The notes under the pieces: model-generated
The model's database searches: none
What the model was told of the DNA's origin: nothing
What the model saw: only the letters and a program-made list of their open reading frames with translations
Part shown: one piece after another, positions 1 to 9,165 of the stretch
Layout of the letters: each line of letters begins with the position of its first letter
Position numbering within the stretch: the first letter of the stretch is position 1
Assembly (NCBI RefSeq): GCF_001691555.1
Contig: NZ_MAYN01000008.1
Span: forward strand, 1,542,682-1,606,681
DNA from: Pantoea eucrina
GTDB lineage: Bacteria; Pseudomonadota; Gammaproteobacteria; Enterobacterales; Enterobacteriaceae
Reading direction: 5' to 3'
Length of the DNA: 64,000 nucleotides
Translations under genes and position numbers: made by a program

Positions 1-384
1 ATCGTTGGACGTACTGCCCAGCGCCACCACCAGACGGTCCCACGCCAGCTCACGCTGTGGCACCAGAATCTCACCCTGAGCGTCGCGGATTTCTGCCAGT
101 TCAATGGTTTTGCGGTCGCGGTGGATCTGCGTCAGCGATCCCAGCTGAAACTGAAAGCCGTGGTTACGGGCATGGGCCAGATAGCTCAGCGCATCGATGC
201 CCTCATCCATAGAACCGGTCGCCACCTCATGCAGCAGCGGTTTCCAGAGATGACTGTGGTTACGGTCAACCAGAATAATCTCCGCTTTTTTGCTGCGGCC
301 CAGCTTATGCCCCAGCTGCGTTGCCAGCTCCAGGCCGCCGGCACCTCCGCCAATAATGACGATCTTTTCCACGGTTGTAGTCAA
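1..384 (-). CDS. ndh: NADH dehydrogenase II (NDH-2), N-terminal 128 residues, cut by window edge
   Basis: This is the 5' part of the gene for the single-subunit, non-proton-pumping NADH:quinone oxidoreductase, a peripheral inner-membrane flavoprotein that passes electrons from NADH to ubiquinone. The visible residues open with a dinucleotide-binding Rossmann motif ([14 protein letters not shown]) and contain the well conserved family segments [20 protein letters not shown] and [17 protein letters not shown]. The start is a TTG at 382-384, as I recall for E. coli ndh, preceded by a GAGGGG ribosome site; a start at TTG gives the N-terminus (L/M)TTTVEKIV. The gene continues beyond position 1. 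An FNR box lies upstream, consistent with repression under anaerobiosis. Identity is very secure; the C-terminus is not visible. Confidence 0.95.
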   Translation of the reverse strand, partial: MTTTVEKIVIIGGGAGGLELATQLGHKLGRSKKAEIILVDRNHSHLWKPLLHEVATGSMDEGIDALSYLAHARNHGFQFQLGSLTQIHRDRKTIELAEIRDAQGEILVPQRELAWDRLVVALGSTSND

Positions 385-517
385 TGCAGACCCCTCAAAG
401 TTGTAAACCAAAGGTTAATTGATGGTTAAATAAAACCTTAATAAACATAGGGTTGGCGATAGTTAATCGCGTGCTGAGGGCAGAATATCACGCCGGCAGA
501 ACCAGATCATAAGGAAA

Positions 518-531
518 TTGATGCAGATCAA
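518..531. promoter_or_regulatory. FNR operator upstream of ndh
   Basis: The sequence TTGAT-GCAG-ATCAA is a perfect match to the FNR consensus TTGAT-N4-ATCAA. It lies about 134 bases upstream of the ndh start codon. E. coli ndh is a classic FNR-repressed gene, so the site and its role appear conserved. Only one perfect box is seen; E. coli has two. Confidence 0.8.
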
Positions 532-627
532 TCTTTCACGGGGATTATCAGAATGTTACACATTTTGTGAATAGCATCACACGACAAACGCCGCATTCAC
601 AGAGCGGAACGCGGCGTTTCGACATGC

Positions 628-1668
628 TTACGGCTGCGCGTTATGTGCCAGCCAGCGCGTCTGCAGATCGCTGAGCTGACGCTGATTCTGGCGCCAGCGC
701 GCGCTGTCCTGTAGCGCATCCAGCGAGTGCCGGCCGCGATGCCAGAGCCGCGCAATACGCTCTGCCGGACCCGCCTGCAGATTATCCAGTACGCTGATTG
801 CGCCCGCCCGCTGGTTGCAGACCAGGATCATATCGCACCCGGCATCCAGCGACTGCTGCGCCCTTTCGGCATAGCTGCCCATCACGGCAGCCCCCTCCAT
901 CGACAGATCGTCGGAGAATATCACGCCGTCAAAGGCGAGCTCCTGACGCAGTACCTGCTGCAGCCAGTAAGGCGAGCCGCTGGCGGGCAGCGGATCCACA
1001 TCAGTATAGATAACGTGGGCTGGCATCACCGCATCCAGCAGCTGTTCACTGATGAGCTGCTGAAAAATAGCCATATCGTGCTGGCGCAGCGTGGCTGCAT
1101 CGCGCGTGTCGCGCGGTGTCTCTTTATGCGAATCCGCGCTGACCGCGCCGTGGCCGGGAAAATGTTTACCGGTGGTTTTCATACCGGCTTCGCGCATGCC
1201 ATTAATAAAGCGCCGTGCGATCTGCAGCGCAATGGCAGGGTCAGCATGAAACGCCCGATCGCCTATCGCAGCGCTGATGTGTCCGATATCCAGTACCGGA
1301 GCAAAACTGATATCAATATCAAGCCCGGTCATTTCTGCCGCCATCTGCCAGCCCGCCTGCTGCGCCAGTTCGCCTGCCGTAGTCAGATCGTGCAGGGCAG
1401 CAAAGGATTGCATTGCCGGCAGCTGTGTAAAGCCTTCACGGAAACGCTGCACGCGTCCGCCTTCCTGATCAACCGCCACCACCAGCCGGTTGCGGGAAGC
1501 AGCGCGGATCTGACGCACCAGCTCGCGGAGCTGAGCAACGTCATGAAAGTTGCGCGTAAACAGAATAAGTCCGCCCACCAGCGGGTGCTGCAGTATTTCG
1601 CGCTCTTCGGCGTCCAGCGTGTAGCCGGCAACGTCCAGCATCAGCGGGCCGGGTGCATTGATTGTCAT
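628..1668 (-). CDS. nagZ: Beta-N-acetylhexosaminidase NagZ (peptidoglycan recycling)
   Basis: Cytoplasmic glycoside hydrolase family 3 enzyme that removes N-acetylglucosamine from anhydromuropeptides imported during cell wall recycling; its products feed AmpR-controlled beta-lactamase induction in species that carry ampC. The protein is 346 residues (E. coli 341). The family signature KHFPGHG is at residues 168-174, with His174 in the catalytic His/Asp loop, and the nucleophile Asp lies in the segment [11 protein letters not shown] near residues 253-254. It is the last gene of a tight lpoB-thiK-nagZ run; the stop of thiK is only 15 bases upstream. In E. coli ycfP follows nagZ before ndh, but here there is no space for it. 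Confidence 0.96.
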   Translation of the reverse strand: MTINAPGPLMLDVAGYTLDAEEREILQHPLVGGLILFTRNFHDVAQLRELVRQIRAASRNRLVVAVDQEGGRVQRFREGFTQLPAMQSFAALHDLTTAGELAQQAGWQMAAEMTGLDIDISFAPVLDIGHISAAIGDRAFHADPAIALQIARRFINGMREAGMKTTGKHFPGHGAVSADSHKETPRDTRDAATLRQHDMAIFQQLISEQLLDAVMPAHVIYTDVDPLPASGSPYWLQQVLRQELAFDGVIFSDDLSMEGAAVMGSYAERAQQSLDAGCDMILVCNQRAGAISVLDNLQAGPAERIARLWHRGRHSLDALQDSARWRQNQRQLSDLQTRWLAHNAQP

Positions 1669-1683
1669 AGCTCTGTTCCTGAG

Positions 1684-2505
1684 TTAAATATCCTGCCAGC
1701 TGGCCTGCGCCAGCTGCTGTAAAGTTGCCTCTCCGCTCTGCTCGGCGCGCAGCTGATACCAGCTCGCCATCAGCAGTTGCAGCCACGGCTGCCAGCGCGC
1801 TATCTGACGCGCCAGCACGGCGCCATCCATTTGCGTCAGTGCGGCATACTCTTCTGTCCACGCCGCGGCCTGCGCCGGTGCCCCTGCGCAGAGGGCAGCC
1901 AGTTCCAGCGCCACGTCGCCATCGGCCGCATACTCCCAGTCAATCAGCCTTAGTCCGGCCGGCGTGGCGATCACATTACCCGGGTGGACGTCCATATGCA
2001 GCGGCGCAAGGCGCAGCGGGTGCGGTTCACCCTGTCGCTGCAGCCGCTGCAGCCGCTTCAGCCAGCGCCAGTGCCGCTGACGGCAGCGCTGCCAGTAGTG
2101 CTGCAGCAGAGGCAGCAGCCGCAACGGATAGCCGGTCAGCGGCTGCCGGTGCAGCGTACTGATCAGCGTCACTATTTCGCTGCGCTGCGCGTCAAAGCCG
2201 GCAGGCGTCAGCGCCTCGCCCGGCAGCCAGCGCTGCAGCAGCCACGGAGTCTGCCAGCTGAGCGGTTCAGGCCCAAGGCCGGCCTCGCGCAGCTGGCGCA
2301 AAATACGGTACTCGCGCTGCCGGTTAACAAAGGGTATGGGCTGCAGGGGTATGCGCCGCGCCAGCAGCGTATCCTGCTCGCCCGTGATTTTAAAACTGTT
2401 GCCGCTCAGCCCGGGCAGCGCGAAAAAATAGCCGGCGGCGGATGCCGTCGGCCACTGTTGCTGCACCAGATGAACCAGCGCGGGATCAGGGTTGTGTTGC
2501 ACCAT
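1684..2505 (-). CDS. thiK: Thiamine kinase ThiK
   Basis: Phosphorylates thiamine to thiamine monophosphate in vitamin salvage. The 273-residue protein (E. coli 274) belongs to the aminoglycoside phosphotransferase/choline kinase fold family. The catalytic loop HMDVHPGNVI (Asp as base, Asn for metal) and the downstream metal-binding LIDWEYA are present in the C-terminal half. The start codon lies inside the 3' end of lpoB, a 20-base overlap that implies translational coupling. Many Arg, Gln and Leu residues make this a fast-evolving gene. Position between lpoB and nagZ matches E. coli exactly. Confidence 0.9.
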   Translation of the reverse strand: MVQHNPDPALVHLVQQQWPTASAAGYFFALPGLSGNSFKITGEQDTLLARRIPLQPIPFVNRQREYRILRQLREAGLGPEPLSWQTPWLLQRWLPGEALTPAGFDAQRSEIVTLISTLHRQPLTGYPLRLLPLLQHYWQRCRQRHWRWLKRLQRLQRQGEPHPLRLAPLHMDVHPGNVIATPAGLRLIDWEYAADGDVALELAALCAGAPAQAAAWTEEYAALTQMDGAVLARQIARWQPWLQLLMASWYQLRAEQSGEATLQQLAQASWQDI

Positions 2506-3085
2506 TACCTGACCAGATGATTTCGCCGGTCTGTACCAGCATCAGCTGCATCTGCAGCGTGGGTGACTTCACCTCGCCTTTCGCATTGCTGTAAAGCACA
2601 TACTGCGCATTGACGATGCGCGCCAGGCCAATCGCTTTGCTGCGCGAATTCAGACTGTCTTCCGGTGAGAGGCCCAGCGTCTGCCGTGCCTGATTCAGCT
2701 GGTCATCGGACACCAGGGTGAATTTGCCGTTATTTGCCAGCGCGTTCTGAATCGCACTGGTGGCTTTTTCTGTCTGCAGCGCGCCATTGGTGCTGTTTTT
2801 AAGGCGATCAACCAGCAGCACGCTGCCCGGATTCACTCCGGCAGACTGTACCATGTTTGCCACCAGCGGCGAGACGCTGGCGCTCCAGTTAATGGTCTTT
2901 AGCTTAGGCGGCTGCGGCACATTTTGCGGCGGCGGCACGGGTTGCGGTTCCGGCTGCGGCTCCGGCTGAACCGGGGTCGTCGGCTGTGTCGGTTCGACCG
3001 GTGCCGGCGTCTGCTGTTTTACCACACAGCCGGTAAGCATCAGCGCAAACAGTAGCGCGCCAGAACGTTGAACACTGCGGATCAC
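2486..3085 (-). CDS. lpoB: Penicillin-binding protein activator LpoB (outer-membrane lipoprotein)
   Basis: Outer-membrane lipoprotein that crosses the periplasm to stimulate the peptidoglycan synthase PBP1B. The 199-residue product has a signal peptide ending in a lipobox (ALMLTGC), then a long Pro/Gln/Glu-rich flexible linker at about residues 28-60 that would span the periplasm, then a globular C-terminal domain with the family segments SVLLVDRLKNSTNGAL and LVLVQTGEIIWSG-like ending. The linker explains why length varies between species (E. coli 213). It lies between ycfL and thiK as in E. coli. Confidence 0.93.
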   Translation of the reverse strand: MIRSVQRSGALLFALMLTGCVVKQQTPAPVEPTQPTTPVQPEPQPEPQPVPPPQNVPQPPKLKTINWSASVSPLVANMVQSAGVNPGSVLLVDRLKNSTNGALQTEKATSAIQNALANNGKFTLVSDDQLNQARQTLGLSPEDSLNSRSKAIGLARIVNAQYVLYSNAKGEVKSPTLQMQLMLVQTGEIIWSGNGATQP

Positions 3086-3096
3086 GGGGTTACTCC

Positions 3097-3462
3097 TTAG
3101 AGATAAAGATAAAGCCGCACTTTGCTGGCGGTGAGATTGCCCATTTGCGAAGCCACCACTACGCTGCCGTGTGCGGGAACAGTTTGCGTCTGTGCCGGCT
3201 CCTGTGGCTCAATTTCCAGTCCTTTATCGTCATACCAGTAAAAACGATAATGCACCGTCACAGGCGCTTCACGCAGATTTTGCAGCGTGCTGGCCGCCTG
3301 CAGCTGTCCGTCGCGGCTGGTAAGCTCTGGCTCGTCAGTAATGATCCCCGCAGACAGCACGGATGACTCCATCACCAGCGATTGCGAGGTATTGATCATC
3401 GGTTTATCACTACTGCAGCCTGCCAGAGTCAATAATAGCAGGCCACTCAGCCATTGACGCAT
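3097..3462 (-). CDS. ycfL: YcfL family lipoprotein (DUF1425)
   Basis: A 121-residue lipoprotein of unknown function. The signal peptide ends in the lipobox LLTLAGC and is followed by Ser-Ser, not Asp, at +2, which predicts outer-membrane sorting. The mature part contains the family pattern LTSRDGQLQAASTLQN and VTVHYRFYWYDDKGLEI, a beta-sandwich-like domain. It sits 11 bases upstream of lpoB and 17 bases downstream of hinT, so the three are likely co-transcribed; the neighbourhood hints at an envelope role, but none is established. Confidence 0.88.
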   Translation of the reverse strand: MRQWLSGLLLLTLAGCSSDKPMINTSQSLVMESSVLSAGIITDEPELTSRDGQLQAASTLQNLREAPVTVHYRFYWYDDKGLEIEPQEPAQTQTVPAHGSVVVASQMGNLTASKVRLYLYL

Positions 3463-3479
3463 ATCAGGTCCGCCTGAGG

Positions 3480-3830
3480 TTATTGAGCAAGCATCGGGCC
3501 CAGGGGTTCACCACCCACCAGGTGCATGTGTATATGATAGACCTCCTGACCGCCGTGGCGATTGCAGTTCATGATCAGGCGGTAGCCATCTTCAGCAATA
3601 CCTTCATCGCGGGCAATTTTCGCCGCCACGGTGATCATCCGTCCCAGCGCATGTTCATGTGCTGGCTTAACATCGTTTGCCGTGGGGATCAGCACATTAG
3701 GGATAATCAGTACATGAACCGGCGCTTTCGGTGCAATATCGCGAAAAGCAGTGACCAGTTCATCCTGGTAGATAATATCGGCCGGAATTTCACGGCGAAT
3801 GATTTTACTGAAAATAGTCTCTTCAGCCAT
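3480..3830 (-). CDS. hinT: Purine nucleoside phosphoramidase HinT
   Basis: Histidine-triad hydrolase of purine nucleoside phosphoramidates and acyl-AMP intermediates, a cytosolic dimer. The 116-residue protein has the C-terminal triad H-I-H-M-H within [11 protein letters not shown], and the N-terminal [17 protein letters not shown] segment typical of HinT. A longer reading frame extends 21 codons upstream, but the ATG at 3828-3830 gives the conserved MAEETIF N-terminus and matches the E. coli start. First gene of the hinT-ycfL-lpoB-thiK-nagZ run. In E. coli fhuE separates it from ptsG; here fhuE is absent. Confidence 0.95.
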   Translation of the reverse strand: MAEETIFSKIIRREIPADIIYQDELVTAFRDIAPKAPVHVLIIPNVLIPTANDVKPAHEHALGRMITVAAKIARDEGIAEDGYRLIMNCNRHGGQEVYHIHMHLVGGEPLGPMLAQ

Positions 3831-3950
3831 GGTGCGGTTCCTTTTTACCTGAGTCAGTCTGGCAGTATGCGCGAGAAAATCCGTTTCGTTCAACCTTCTC
3901 CGGGCTTTTCTTCACTGACTGACTGCTTTTACAGCGTCATGCTGAAAAAC

Positions 3951-3978
3951 AAAAACCCCCTCACAGGAGGGGGTTTTT
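3951..3978 (-). terminator. Rho-independent terminator of ptsG
   Basis: The palindrome AAAAACCCCCT-CACA-GGAGGGGGTTTTT forms a strong GC stem with A and T flanks on both sides, so it can work in either direction. It lies about 30 bases beyond the ptsG stop codon and is read on the minus strand after ptsG. Confidence 0.9.
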
Positions 3979-4009
3979 AGTGACTGCACATACTGTCGCT
4001 GCAAAGGTG

Positions 4010-5443
4010 TTACATACTGCGGATGTAATCATCCATTTCTGTTTTCAGGTTATCTGATTTAGTGCCAAAGATAGCCTGTACACCGGAACCGGCCACCACC
4101 ACGCCGCGGGCACCGAGGTTTTTCAGTTCAGCCTGATCAACCTTCGCCACATCGGCTACGCTGACGCGCAGACGGGTAATACAGGCGTCCAGGTTGGTAA
4201 TGTTCTCTTTGCCGCCAAAGGCGCTGACCAGCTTGCCCGCCATTTCGCTGCCGGTAACGCTGCTCTGCTCAATCGCGGTATCTTCACGACCCGGCGTTTT
4301 CAGATTCAGTTTTGTAATCAGCACGCGGAAGACGGTGTAGTAAACCAGGCCGTAGATGATGCCAACAATCGGGAACAGCCAGATTTTGCTGCTGTTGCCG
4401 CTCAGGACGATAAAATCGATCAAGCCGTGTGAGAAGCTGGTACCGTCACGCATGCCCAGCAGGATACAGATAGGGAACGCCAGACCGGCCAGAATCGCGT
4501 GGATCACGTAGAGGATCGGTGCCACGAACATGAAAGAGAACTCAATCGGTTCGGTGATCCCGGTCAGGAACGAAGTCAGCGCGGCAGAGATCATGATACC
4601 GCCGACTTTGGCGCGGTTCTCAGGCTTCGCCGAATGCCAGATAGCGATAGCTGCAGCCGGCAGACCATACATTTTAAACAGGAAGCCACCAGAGAGTTTA
4701 CCGGCAGTAGGATCTCCCGCCATATAGCGCGGAATATCACCGTGGAATACCTGGCCGGCCGCATTGGTGAACTCACCAATCTGCATCTGGAAAGGAACGT
4801 TCCAGATATGATGCAGGCCGAAAGGCACCAGCGCACGCTCAATCACACCGTAGATGCCGAAGGCCACAACCGGATTCTGATACGCCGCCCACTGCGAGAA
4901 GTCCTGAATCGCGGTACCAACCGGCGGCCAGATAAACGACAGCACAATACCGGTAAAGATCGCGGTCAGACCCGAAATAATAGGGACAAAGCGTTTACCC
5001 GCAAAGAAGCCGAGGTACTCAGGCAGCTTGATGCGGTAAAAACGGTTAAACATATAGGCAGCGATCGCACCGGCAATGATCCCGCCCAGTACGCCGGTGT
5101 CCGCCAGATGTTTCGCTTCTATCTCGGCAGCAGGGAGATGCAGCACCAGCGGTGCCACAACGGCCAGCGTTTTGACCATGATGCCGTAGGCGACAACCGC
5201 CGCCAGTGCTGACACGCCGTCGTTATTGGTAAAGCCCAGCGCCACACCAATCGCAAAAATCAGCGGCATGTTGGCAAAAACGGACCCGCCTGCCTCGGCC
5301 ATGACGTGGGAGACCACTGCCGGCAGCCAGCTAAAGTTTGCAGAACCAACACCTAACAAAATACCGGCAATCGGCAGAACCGATACCGGCAACATCAGCG
5401 ATTTACCTACTTTCTGCAGGTTCGCAAATGCGTTCTTGAACAT
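4010..5443 (-). CDS. ptsG: Glucose-specific PTS enzyme IICB (EIICB-Glc)
   Basis: Inner-membrane glucose permease and phosphotransferase. The 477-residue product has the same length as E. coli PtsG: an N-terminal multi-pass IIC transport domain (about residues 1-390), including the conserved substrate-site ITEPIEF, a linker, and a C-terminal IIB domain with the phospho-acceptor Cys in [13 protein letters not shown] (near residue 421). The open frame runs 68 codons further upstream, but ATG at 5441-5443 gives [20 protein letters not shown] and has the ribosome site CAGGAG placed correctly. Upstream lie Mlc- and CRP-like sites, and the ribosome site itself carries the SgrS pairing sequence. Confidence 0.97.
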   Translation of the reverse strand: MFKNAFANLQKVGKSLMLPVSVLPIAGILLGVGSANFSWLPAVVSHVMAEAGGSVFANMPLIFAIGVALGFTNNDGVSALAAVVAYGIMVKTLAVVAPLVLHLPAAEIEAKHLADTGVLGGIIAGAIAAYMFNRFYRIKLPEYLGFFAGKRFVPIISGLTAIFTGIVLSFIWPPVGTAIQDFSQWAAYQNPVVAFGIYGVIERALVPFGLHHIWNVPFQMQIGEFTNAAGQVFHGDIPRYMAGDPTAGKLSGGFLFKMYGLPAAAIAIWHSAKPENRAKVGGIMISAALTSFLTGITEPIEFSFMFVAPILYVIHAILAGLAFPICILLGMRDGTSFSHGLIDFIVLSGNSSKIWLFPIVGIIYGLVYYTVFRVLITKLNLKTPGREDTAIEQSSVTGSEMAGKLVSAFGGKENITNLDACITRLRVSVADVAKVDQAELKNLGARGVVVAGSGVQAIFGTKSDNLKTEMDDYIRSM

Positions 5444-5448
5444 AGAAG

Positions 5449-5460
5449 CTCCTGAGTATG
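5449..5460 (-). promoter_or_regulatory. SgrS small-RNA target site at the ptsG ribosome binding site
   Basis: On the coding strand the segment CATACTCAGGAG overlaps the Shine-Dalgarno of ptsG. The same block in E. coli ptsG mRNA pairs with the SgrS small RNA (its GACUGAGUAU core) during glucose-phosphate stress, blocking translation and triggering RNase E decay. Conservation suggests an sgrS gene elsewhere in this genome; that part is inference. Confidence 0.6.
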
Positions 5461-5530
5461 AGTGCATAGTTGCGCGATGCGCGTGGCTGCGGGGGAGGTT
5501 CCGCAGCCGGATGACGCTGAGCGTCTTTTG

Positions 5531-5555
5531 ATTTATTACGAAGAGTAAAATAAAT
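5531..5555. promoter_or_regulatory. Mlc operator-like dyad upstream of ptsG
   Basis: The sequence, read toward ptsG, is ATTTATTTTACTC followed by TTCGTAATAAAT, an AT-rich inverted repeat with the ACTC core. It closely resembles the Mlc site at E. coli ptsG. Mlc represses ptsG until glucose transport sequesters it at the membrane through EIIB. It lies about 90 bases before the start codon, over the expected promoter. Confidence 0.6.
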
Positions 5556-5568
5556 GGGTGCGCGTTAC

Positions 5569-5584
5569 TTTGACGGCTATCACG
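5569..5584. promoter_or_regulatory. Candidate CRP site upstream of ptsG
   Basis: Read toward ptsG the sequence is CGTGATAGCCGTCAAA, a near match to TGTGA-N6-TCACA (one change in each half). It is centred roughly 40 bases upstream of the presumed start site within the Mlc-like dyad, the spacing expected for a class II CRP site. E. coli ptsG is CRP-dependent. Confidence 0.5.
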
Positions 5585-5644
5585 TTTCCTCAATGATAGC
5601 GCGCAGCTTTCAGCACTTTCTGACTGACCTGCCGGATAATAGCG

Positions 5645-5688
5645 CAATAAAACACTGCCTGTTTCGGGATTAACCTGATACAGGCAGT
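5645..5688 (-). terminator. Terminator after ycfH
   Basis: On the minus strand a 9-base perfect stem ACTGCCTGT...ACAGGCAGT (5654-5662 with 5680-5688) is followed by GTTTTATT. It lies 37 bases beyond the ycfH stop and before the ptsG control region, so it should end the pabC-mltG-tmk-holB-ycfH transcript. Confidence 0.65.
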
Positions 5689-5724
5689 TCGTTACGGATT
5701 AATTACAGCGTTTGAAATAAAGGC

Positions 5725-6516
5725 TCAGGCACCCAGACGCGCCATAGGGATATGAAACAGGCGTGAGAAATTCTGCGTGGTAGCCGCCGCCAGGGTCTCA
5801 ATATCCACCCCTTTCAGCACTGCCATATAATCGGCCACGTCACGCGTAAAGGCAGGCTGATTCTCTTTGCCGCGATGCGGCACCGGAGCCAGATAGGGCG
5901 AATCCGTCTCAACCAGCATACGATCCAGCGGCACAAAGCGCGCGGCGTCGCGGATCTGCTCTGCATTACGGAATGTCAGAATGCCGGAGAAAGAGATATA
6001 AAAACCGAGATCCAGAAGTTTTGCTGCGGTTGCACGATCTTCGGTAAAACAGTGCAGCACGCCGCCACACTTCTCAACCTGCTCTTCGCGCAGGATCGCC
6101 AGCGTATCGTCGCGGGCTTCCCGGGTGTGCACAATGATCGGCTTATTCAGTGCAATACCGGTGCGAATATGTTCGCGAAAAGCAGCCTGCTGCTGCGCTT
6201 TGGTCTCCTGCTGATAGAAGTAGTCGAGGCCGGTTTCCCCCAGCGCCACTACCTGCTCCTCTGCGGCCAGGCGGCGGAACTCCGCCACATCCCAAGGTTC
6301 CTCCTGGTTCAGCGGATGAACGCCGCAGGCCAGCGCAATATTCTGCCGCTCGCCCACCAGCGCTTTGATGCGATAGTAGTCCGGCAGCGTGGTGGCAATC
6401 GCCAGCATAAATTTTACGTCGCGCGCGGCGGCTTTGGCGATAACGTCATCCAGGTCGCGGTGCTGGTTTTCATAGTCAAGGCCATCGAGGTGGCAATGGG
6501 AATCAACAATAAACAT
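5725..6516 (-). CDS. ycfH: TatD-family metal-dependent hydrolase YcfH
   Basis: Member of the TatD family of TIM-barrel metal-dependent hydrolases; relatives act as 3'-5' DNA exonucleases or D-aminoacyl-tRNA deacylases. The 263-residue protein (E. coli 265) has the metal-binding DSHCHLDGL near the N-terminus, ALGETGLDYFY, IIVHTREA and the closing LVETDSPYLAPVPHRG, all of the family pattern. It ends the pabC-mltG-tmk-holB-ycfH run, with its start 15 bases after holB. Its precise substrate is not established here. Confidence 0.93.
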   Translation of the reverse strand: MFIVDSHCHLDGLDYENQHRDLDDVIAKAAARDVKFMLAIATTLPDYYRIKALVGERQNIALACGVHPLNQEEPWDVAEFRRLAAEEQVVALGETGLDYFYQQETKAQQQAAFREHIRTGIALNKPIIVHTREARDDTLAILREEQVEKCGGVLHCFTEDRATAAKLLDLGFYISFSGILTFRNAEQIRDAARFVPLDRMLVETDSPYLAPVPHRGKENQPAFTRDVADYMAVLKGVDIETLAAATTQNFSRLFHIPMARLGA

Positions 6517-6531
6517 AATTTTCTCAGATAA

Positions 6532-7524
6532 TTACGGGCTGATGACAGGCGGTGCCAGTAAACGGCTCCAGGCCAGCAGCCGGTCGGTCAGAATAAGTTC
6601 GCGGTTAAGCGATGCAACGTGCAGCAGCTGTTCGCGACAGGCTATCCACTGCTGCACACTGCTGTTCAGGGCGTTGCTGTTCAGCTGACGGGCCAGCGCG
6701 GTCACAACATCAGGCCGATCGCCATTACTCAGCCACGCCGCTGCACCCTGCTGCATTTTCATGGCGTCCACCAGCAGCGAGATGAGCCAGCCCAGACGAT
6801 CGGCCACGTCGTCACTGTTCAGCGCAGGCAGCAGCTGCAGAATGTCGTCATTCAGCGCCGTGAGCAGCGTATCGCATAGCGTCTGACGCATCTGCCAGCG
6901 GGCGGGCTGCAGCAGCGCCAGCGCTGCGGCAGGCGCCCCCCCGCTCAGTCGCAGCGCAGCGCGCAGCGCCGCTTCCGGCTGTGTCACCTCACGGCCCAGC
7001 CAGGCGAGGCTCTGCGACTCCTCCGGCGGGATCAGCGGCCAGCTGAGACAGCGGCTGCGCAGCGTGGCCAGCAGCCTGGATGACTCCCGCACGCTCAGGA
7101 AGAACCAGCAGTTTGCGGGTGGCTCTTCCAGCGTTTTCAGCAGCGCACTGGCAGCCGCTTCCGTCAGCTGGGCAGCATCCGGCAGCCAGACCACCTTCGC
7201 ACCCCCCTGCTGCGCAAAATGATAGAGCTTTTCCGTCACGTCGCGCACGGCATCAACACCCAGCGACGCTTTTCCTTTTTCTGCTTCCAGCCGGTACCAG
7301 TCCGGATGCGTATGCGCCTGCATCAGTTCACAGCCGTGACATGCGCCGCAGCTTTTAGCCCCTTCACGCTGCTGGCACATCAGCCAGCGGCTGATGCCCC
7401 ATACCAGCGCATCGTCTCCCATGCCCTCAGGTGCCTGCAGCAGCAGCGCATGATGCGCCACGCCCTCCTGATGGCGGGCAATAATCTGCCGGTAGGGCTG
7501 ATTCAGCCACGGATACCAGTTCAT
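6532..7524 (-). CDS. holB: DNA polymerase III delta-prime subunit HolB
   Basis: Clamp-loader stator subunit that helps load the beta sliding clamp. The 330-residue protein (E. coli 334) carries the zinc module [18 protein letters not shown] near residues 60-80 and an AAA+ fold with SRC motif (LRSRCLSW) but no working Walker A, as expected for delta-prime. The C-terminal half is divergent and rich in Leu and Ala, also typical. The start codon overlaps the end of tmk by 4 bases (ATGA type), indicating translational coupling. Confidence 0.94.
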   Translation of the reverse strand: MNWYPWLNQPYRQIIARHQEGVAHHALLLQAPEGMGDDALVWGISRWLMCQQREGAKSCGACHGCELMQAHTHPDWYRLEAEKGKASLGVDAVRDVTEKLYHFAQQGGAKVVWLPDAAQLTEAAASALLKTLEEPPANCWFFLSVRESSRLLATLRSRCLSWPLIPPEESQSLAWLGREVTQPEAALRAALRLSGGAPAAALALLQPARWQMRQTLCDTLLTALNDDILQLLPALNSDDVADRLGWLISLLVDAMKMQQGAAAWLSNGDRPDVVTALARQLNSNALNSSVQQWIACREQLLHVASLNRELILTDRLLAWSRLLAPPVISP

Positions 7525-8156
7525 GGGCGCTGCCCGGCCAGCCAGCGATGCAGGGCAGCTTTAAGTGACGTTGTCACCTCATCAATAGGCTGCGTTGCAT
7601 CGACAGTCACGATGCTGGTGTCCGCCTGCGCCAGCGCCAGATAGCGTGCACGGGTGCGTTCGAAAAAGCGCAGCGACTCCTGCTCAATGCGATCCAGCGC
7701 GCCACGGGCCCGGGCGCGCTGCAGTCCGATTTCCGGCGTCACATCAAGGTAGAGTGTCAGGTCGGGACGAAAATCGCCCAGCACCGCATCACGCAGCGTG
7801 GTCATCAGCGCGGCATCCATTTCACGTCCGCCGCCCTGGTAAGCCTGCGAGGAGAGATCGTGACGATCGCCCACCACCCACGCGCCGCGCGCCAGCGCCG
7901 GCTTGATCACGTTTTCTACCAGCTGCACCCGGGCAGCATAGAGCATCAGCAGCTCAGCTTTGTCGGTAACCTGTTCGCCTTCAATACCCTGCTTCACCAG
8001 CACCCGCAGCTGTTCGGCCAGCGGTGTGCCGCCCGGCTCGCGGGTGAATACGATGTCGCTGATACCGTGCTGCTGTAAAACGTCCACTACCGCATCGCGC
8101 GCCGTGGTTTTACCCGCGCCTTCCAGTCCTTCAATGACAATAAACTTACTCTTCAT
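7521..8156 (-). CDS. tmk: Thymidylate kinase
   Basis: Essential cytosolic kinase converting dTMP to dTDP. The 211-residue protein has the P-loop GLEGAGKTT at residues 9-17, the DR(H/Y) motif [15 protein letters not shown], and the LID region with Arg residues [14 protein letters not shown]. It overlaps mltG upstream by 11 bases and holB downstream by 4 bases, so the three are translationally coupled. Confidence 0.96.
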   Translation of the reverse strand: MKSKFIVIEGLEGAGKTTARDAVVDVLQQHGISDIVFTREPGGTPLAEQLRVLVKQGIEGEQVTDKAELLMLYAARVQLVENVIKPALARGAWVVGDRHDLSSQAYQGGGREMDAALMTTLRDAVLGDFRPDLTLYLDVTPEIGLQRARARGALDRIEQESLRFFERTRARYLALAQADTSIVTVDATQPIDEVTTSLKAALHRWLAGQRP

Positions 8157-9165
8157 TTTTTTCCTTCAGCGCCTGGCGGTAAGCCTGCACCGCCCGGTTA
8201 TGGCTGGCGAGATTCGTGGTAAAAGTATGCCCGCCCTTGCCATCCGCGACAAAATAGAGATAGCTGCTCTTTTCCGGATGCGCAGCGGCTTCCAGCGAGG
8301 CGCGCCCCGGCATCGCAATCGGTCCGGGCGGCAGGCCGCTGATGCTGTAGGTATTATAGGCGGTCGGCGTATCGAGATCTTTACGCGTCAGCGTGCCGGT
8401 ATAGCGCTCGCCCATTCCGTAGATCACGGTGGGATCGGTCTGGAGCTTCATCCCGGTGCGCAGACGATTAATAAACACAGACGCTACCCGCGCGCGCTCT
8501 TCGCTTACGCCCGTCTCTTTCTCGATAATTGACGCCATTGTCACCAGCTCCCGCGGATCTTTATAGGGCAGATTCGCCATACGCTTCTGCCAGACCTCAT
8601 CGACCAGCTTGTTCATGCGGGTGTGTGCACGCGTCAGTACTGCAACGTCCGTGGTATTGGCAGTATAGAGATAAGTATCGGGATAGAAGCTGCCCTCGAG
8701 CTGTGCAGCCTCCAGCTTCAGCGCTGCCGCCACGCTGGCAAAACTGTCATCTGCGAGCGTATGCTTCAGATAAGGCGCTTTACGCAGCTCGCTCAGCCAC
8801 TCACTGAGGCGTGAACCTTCGATAAAACGGAGCGGGAACTGCGCCTCTTTACCGCTGGCCAGAAGCTGCAGCAGCTGACGCACGGTCATGCCCTGCTCCA
8901 GCCGGTAAGTACCCGCTTTGAACTCTGCCAGCGCCGGATGCAGCTTCAGCAGCGGTCCAAACCAGATACTGCGCGGAATAATATGCTGACTTTCCAGCTG
9001 CGCTTCCAGCACTACACGTCCGCTACCCGCCGGCAGCGTGTAAAGAGTTTCCTGGTGAATGGTCAGCGGCGCGTCTGCCAGGCGCTCTGTCTGCCAGTAG
9101 CTAAACGCGGCAGCGGCAGCAGCGATCGCTGCCACACCCGCAATAATTTTTTTGGTTCGACTCAT
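8146..9165 (-). CDS. mltG: Endolytic murein transglycosylase MltG (YceG)
   Basis: Inner-membrane-anchored lytic transglycosylase that cleaves nascent glycan strands and sets their length. The N-terminus has a short cytoplasmic stretch MSRTKK, then one membrane segment (about residues 6-22, Ala-rich) and a periplasmic YceG domain with the catalytic Glu in [14 protein letters not shown] and the family blocks [30 protein letters not shown] and [13 protein letters not shown] chose the ATG at 9163-9165: it overlaps the pabC TGA as ATGA and gives a compact signal-anchor. A start 7 codons earlier is possible but would sit inside pabC. Confidence 0.94.
   Translation of the reverse strand: MSRTKKIIAGVAAIAAAAAAFSYWQTERLADAPLTIHQETLYTLPAGSGRVVLEAQLESQHIIPRSIWFGPLLKLHPALAEFKAGTYRLEQGMTVRQLLQLLASGKEAQFPLRFIEGSRLSEWLSELRKAPYLKHTLADDSFASVAAALKLEAAQLEGSFYPDTYLYTANTTDVAVLTRAHTRMNKLVDEVWQKRMANLPYKDPRELVTMASIIEKETGVSEERARVASVFINRLRTGMKLQTDPTVIYGMGERYTGTLTRKDLDTPTAYNTYSISGLPPGPIAMPGRASLEAAAHPEKSSYLYFVADGKGGHTFTTNLASHNRAVQAYRQALKEKNEE

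Noticed and set aside
727..1722. A 331-codon plus-strand frame opposite nagZ
   Set aside because: It is the antisense shadow of a clear nagZ gene; the product has no family features and no suitable ribosome site.
4499..5212. A 237-codon plus-strand frame opposite ptsG
   Set aside because: Antisense shadow; no ribosome site and composition rich in Arg, Asp and His.
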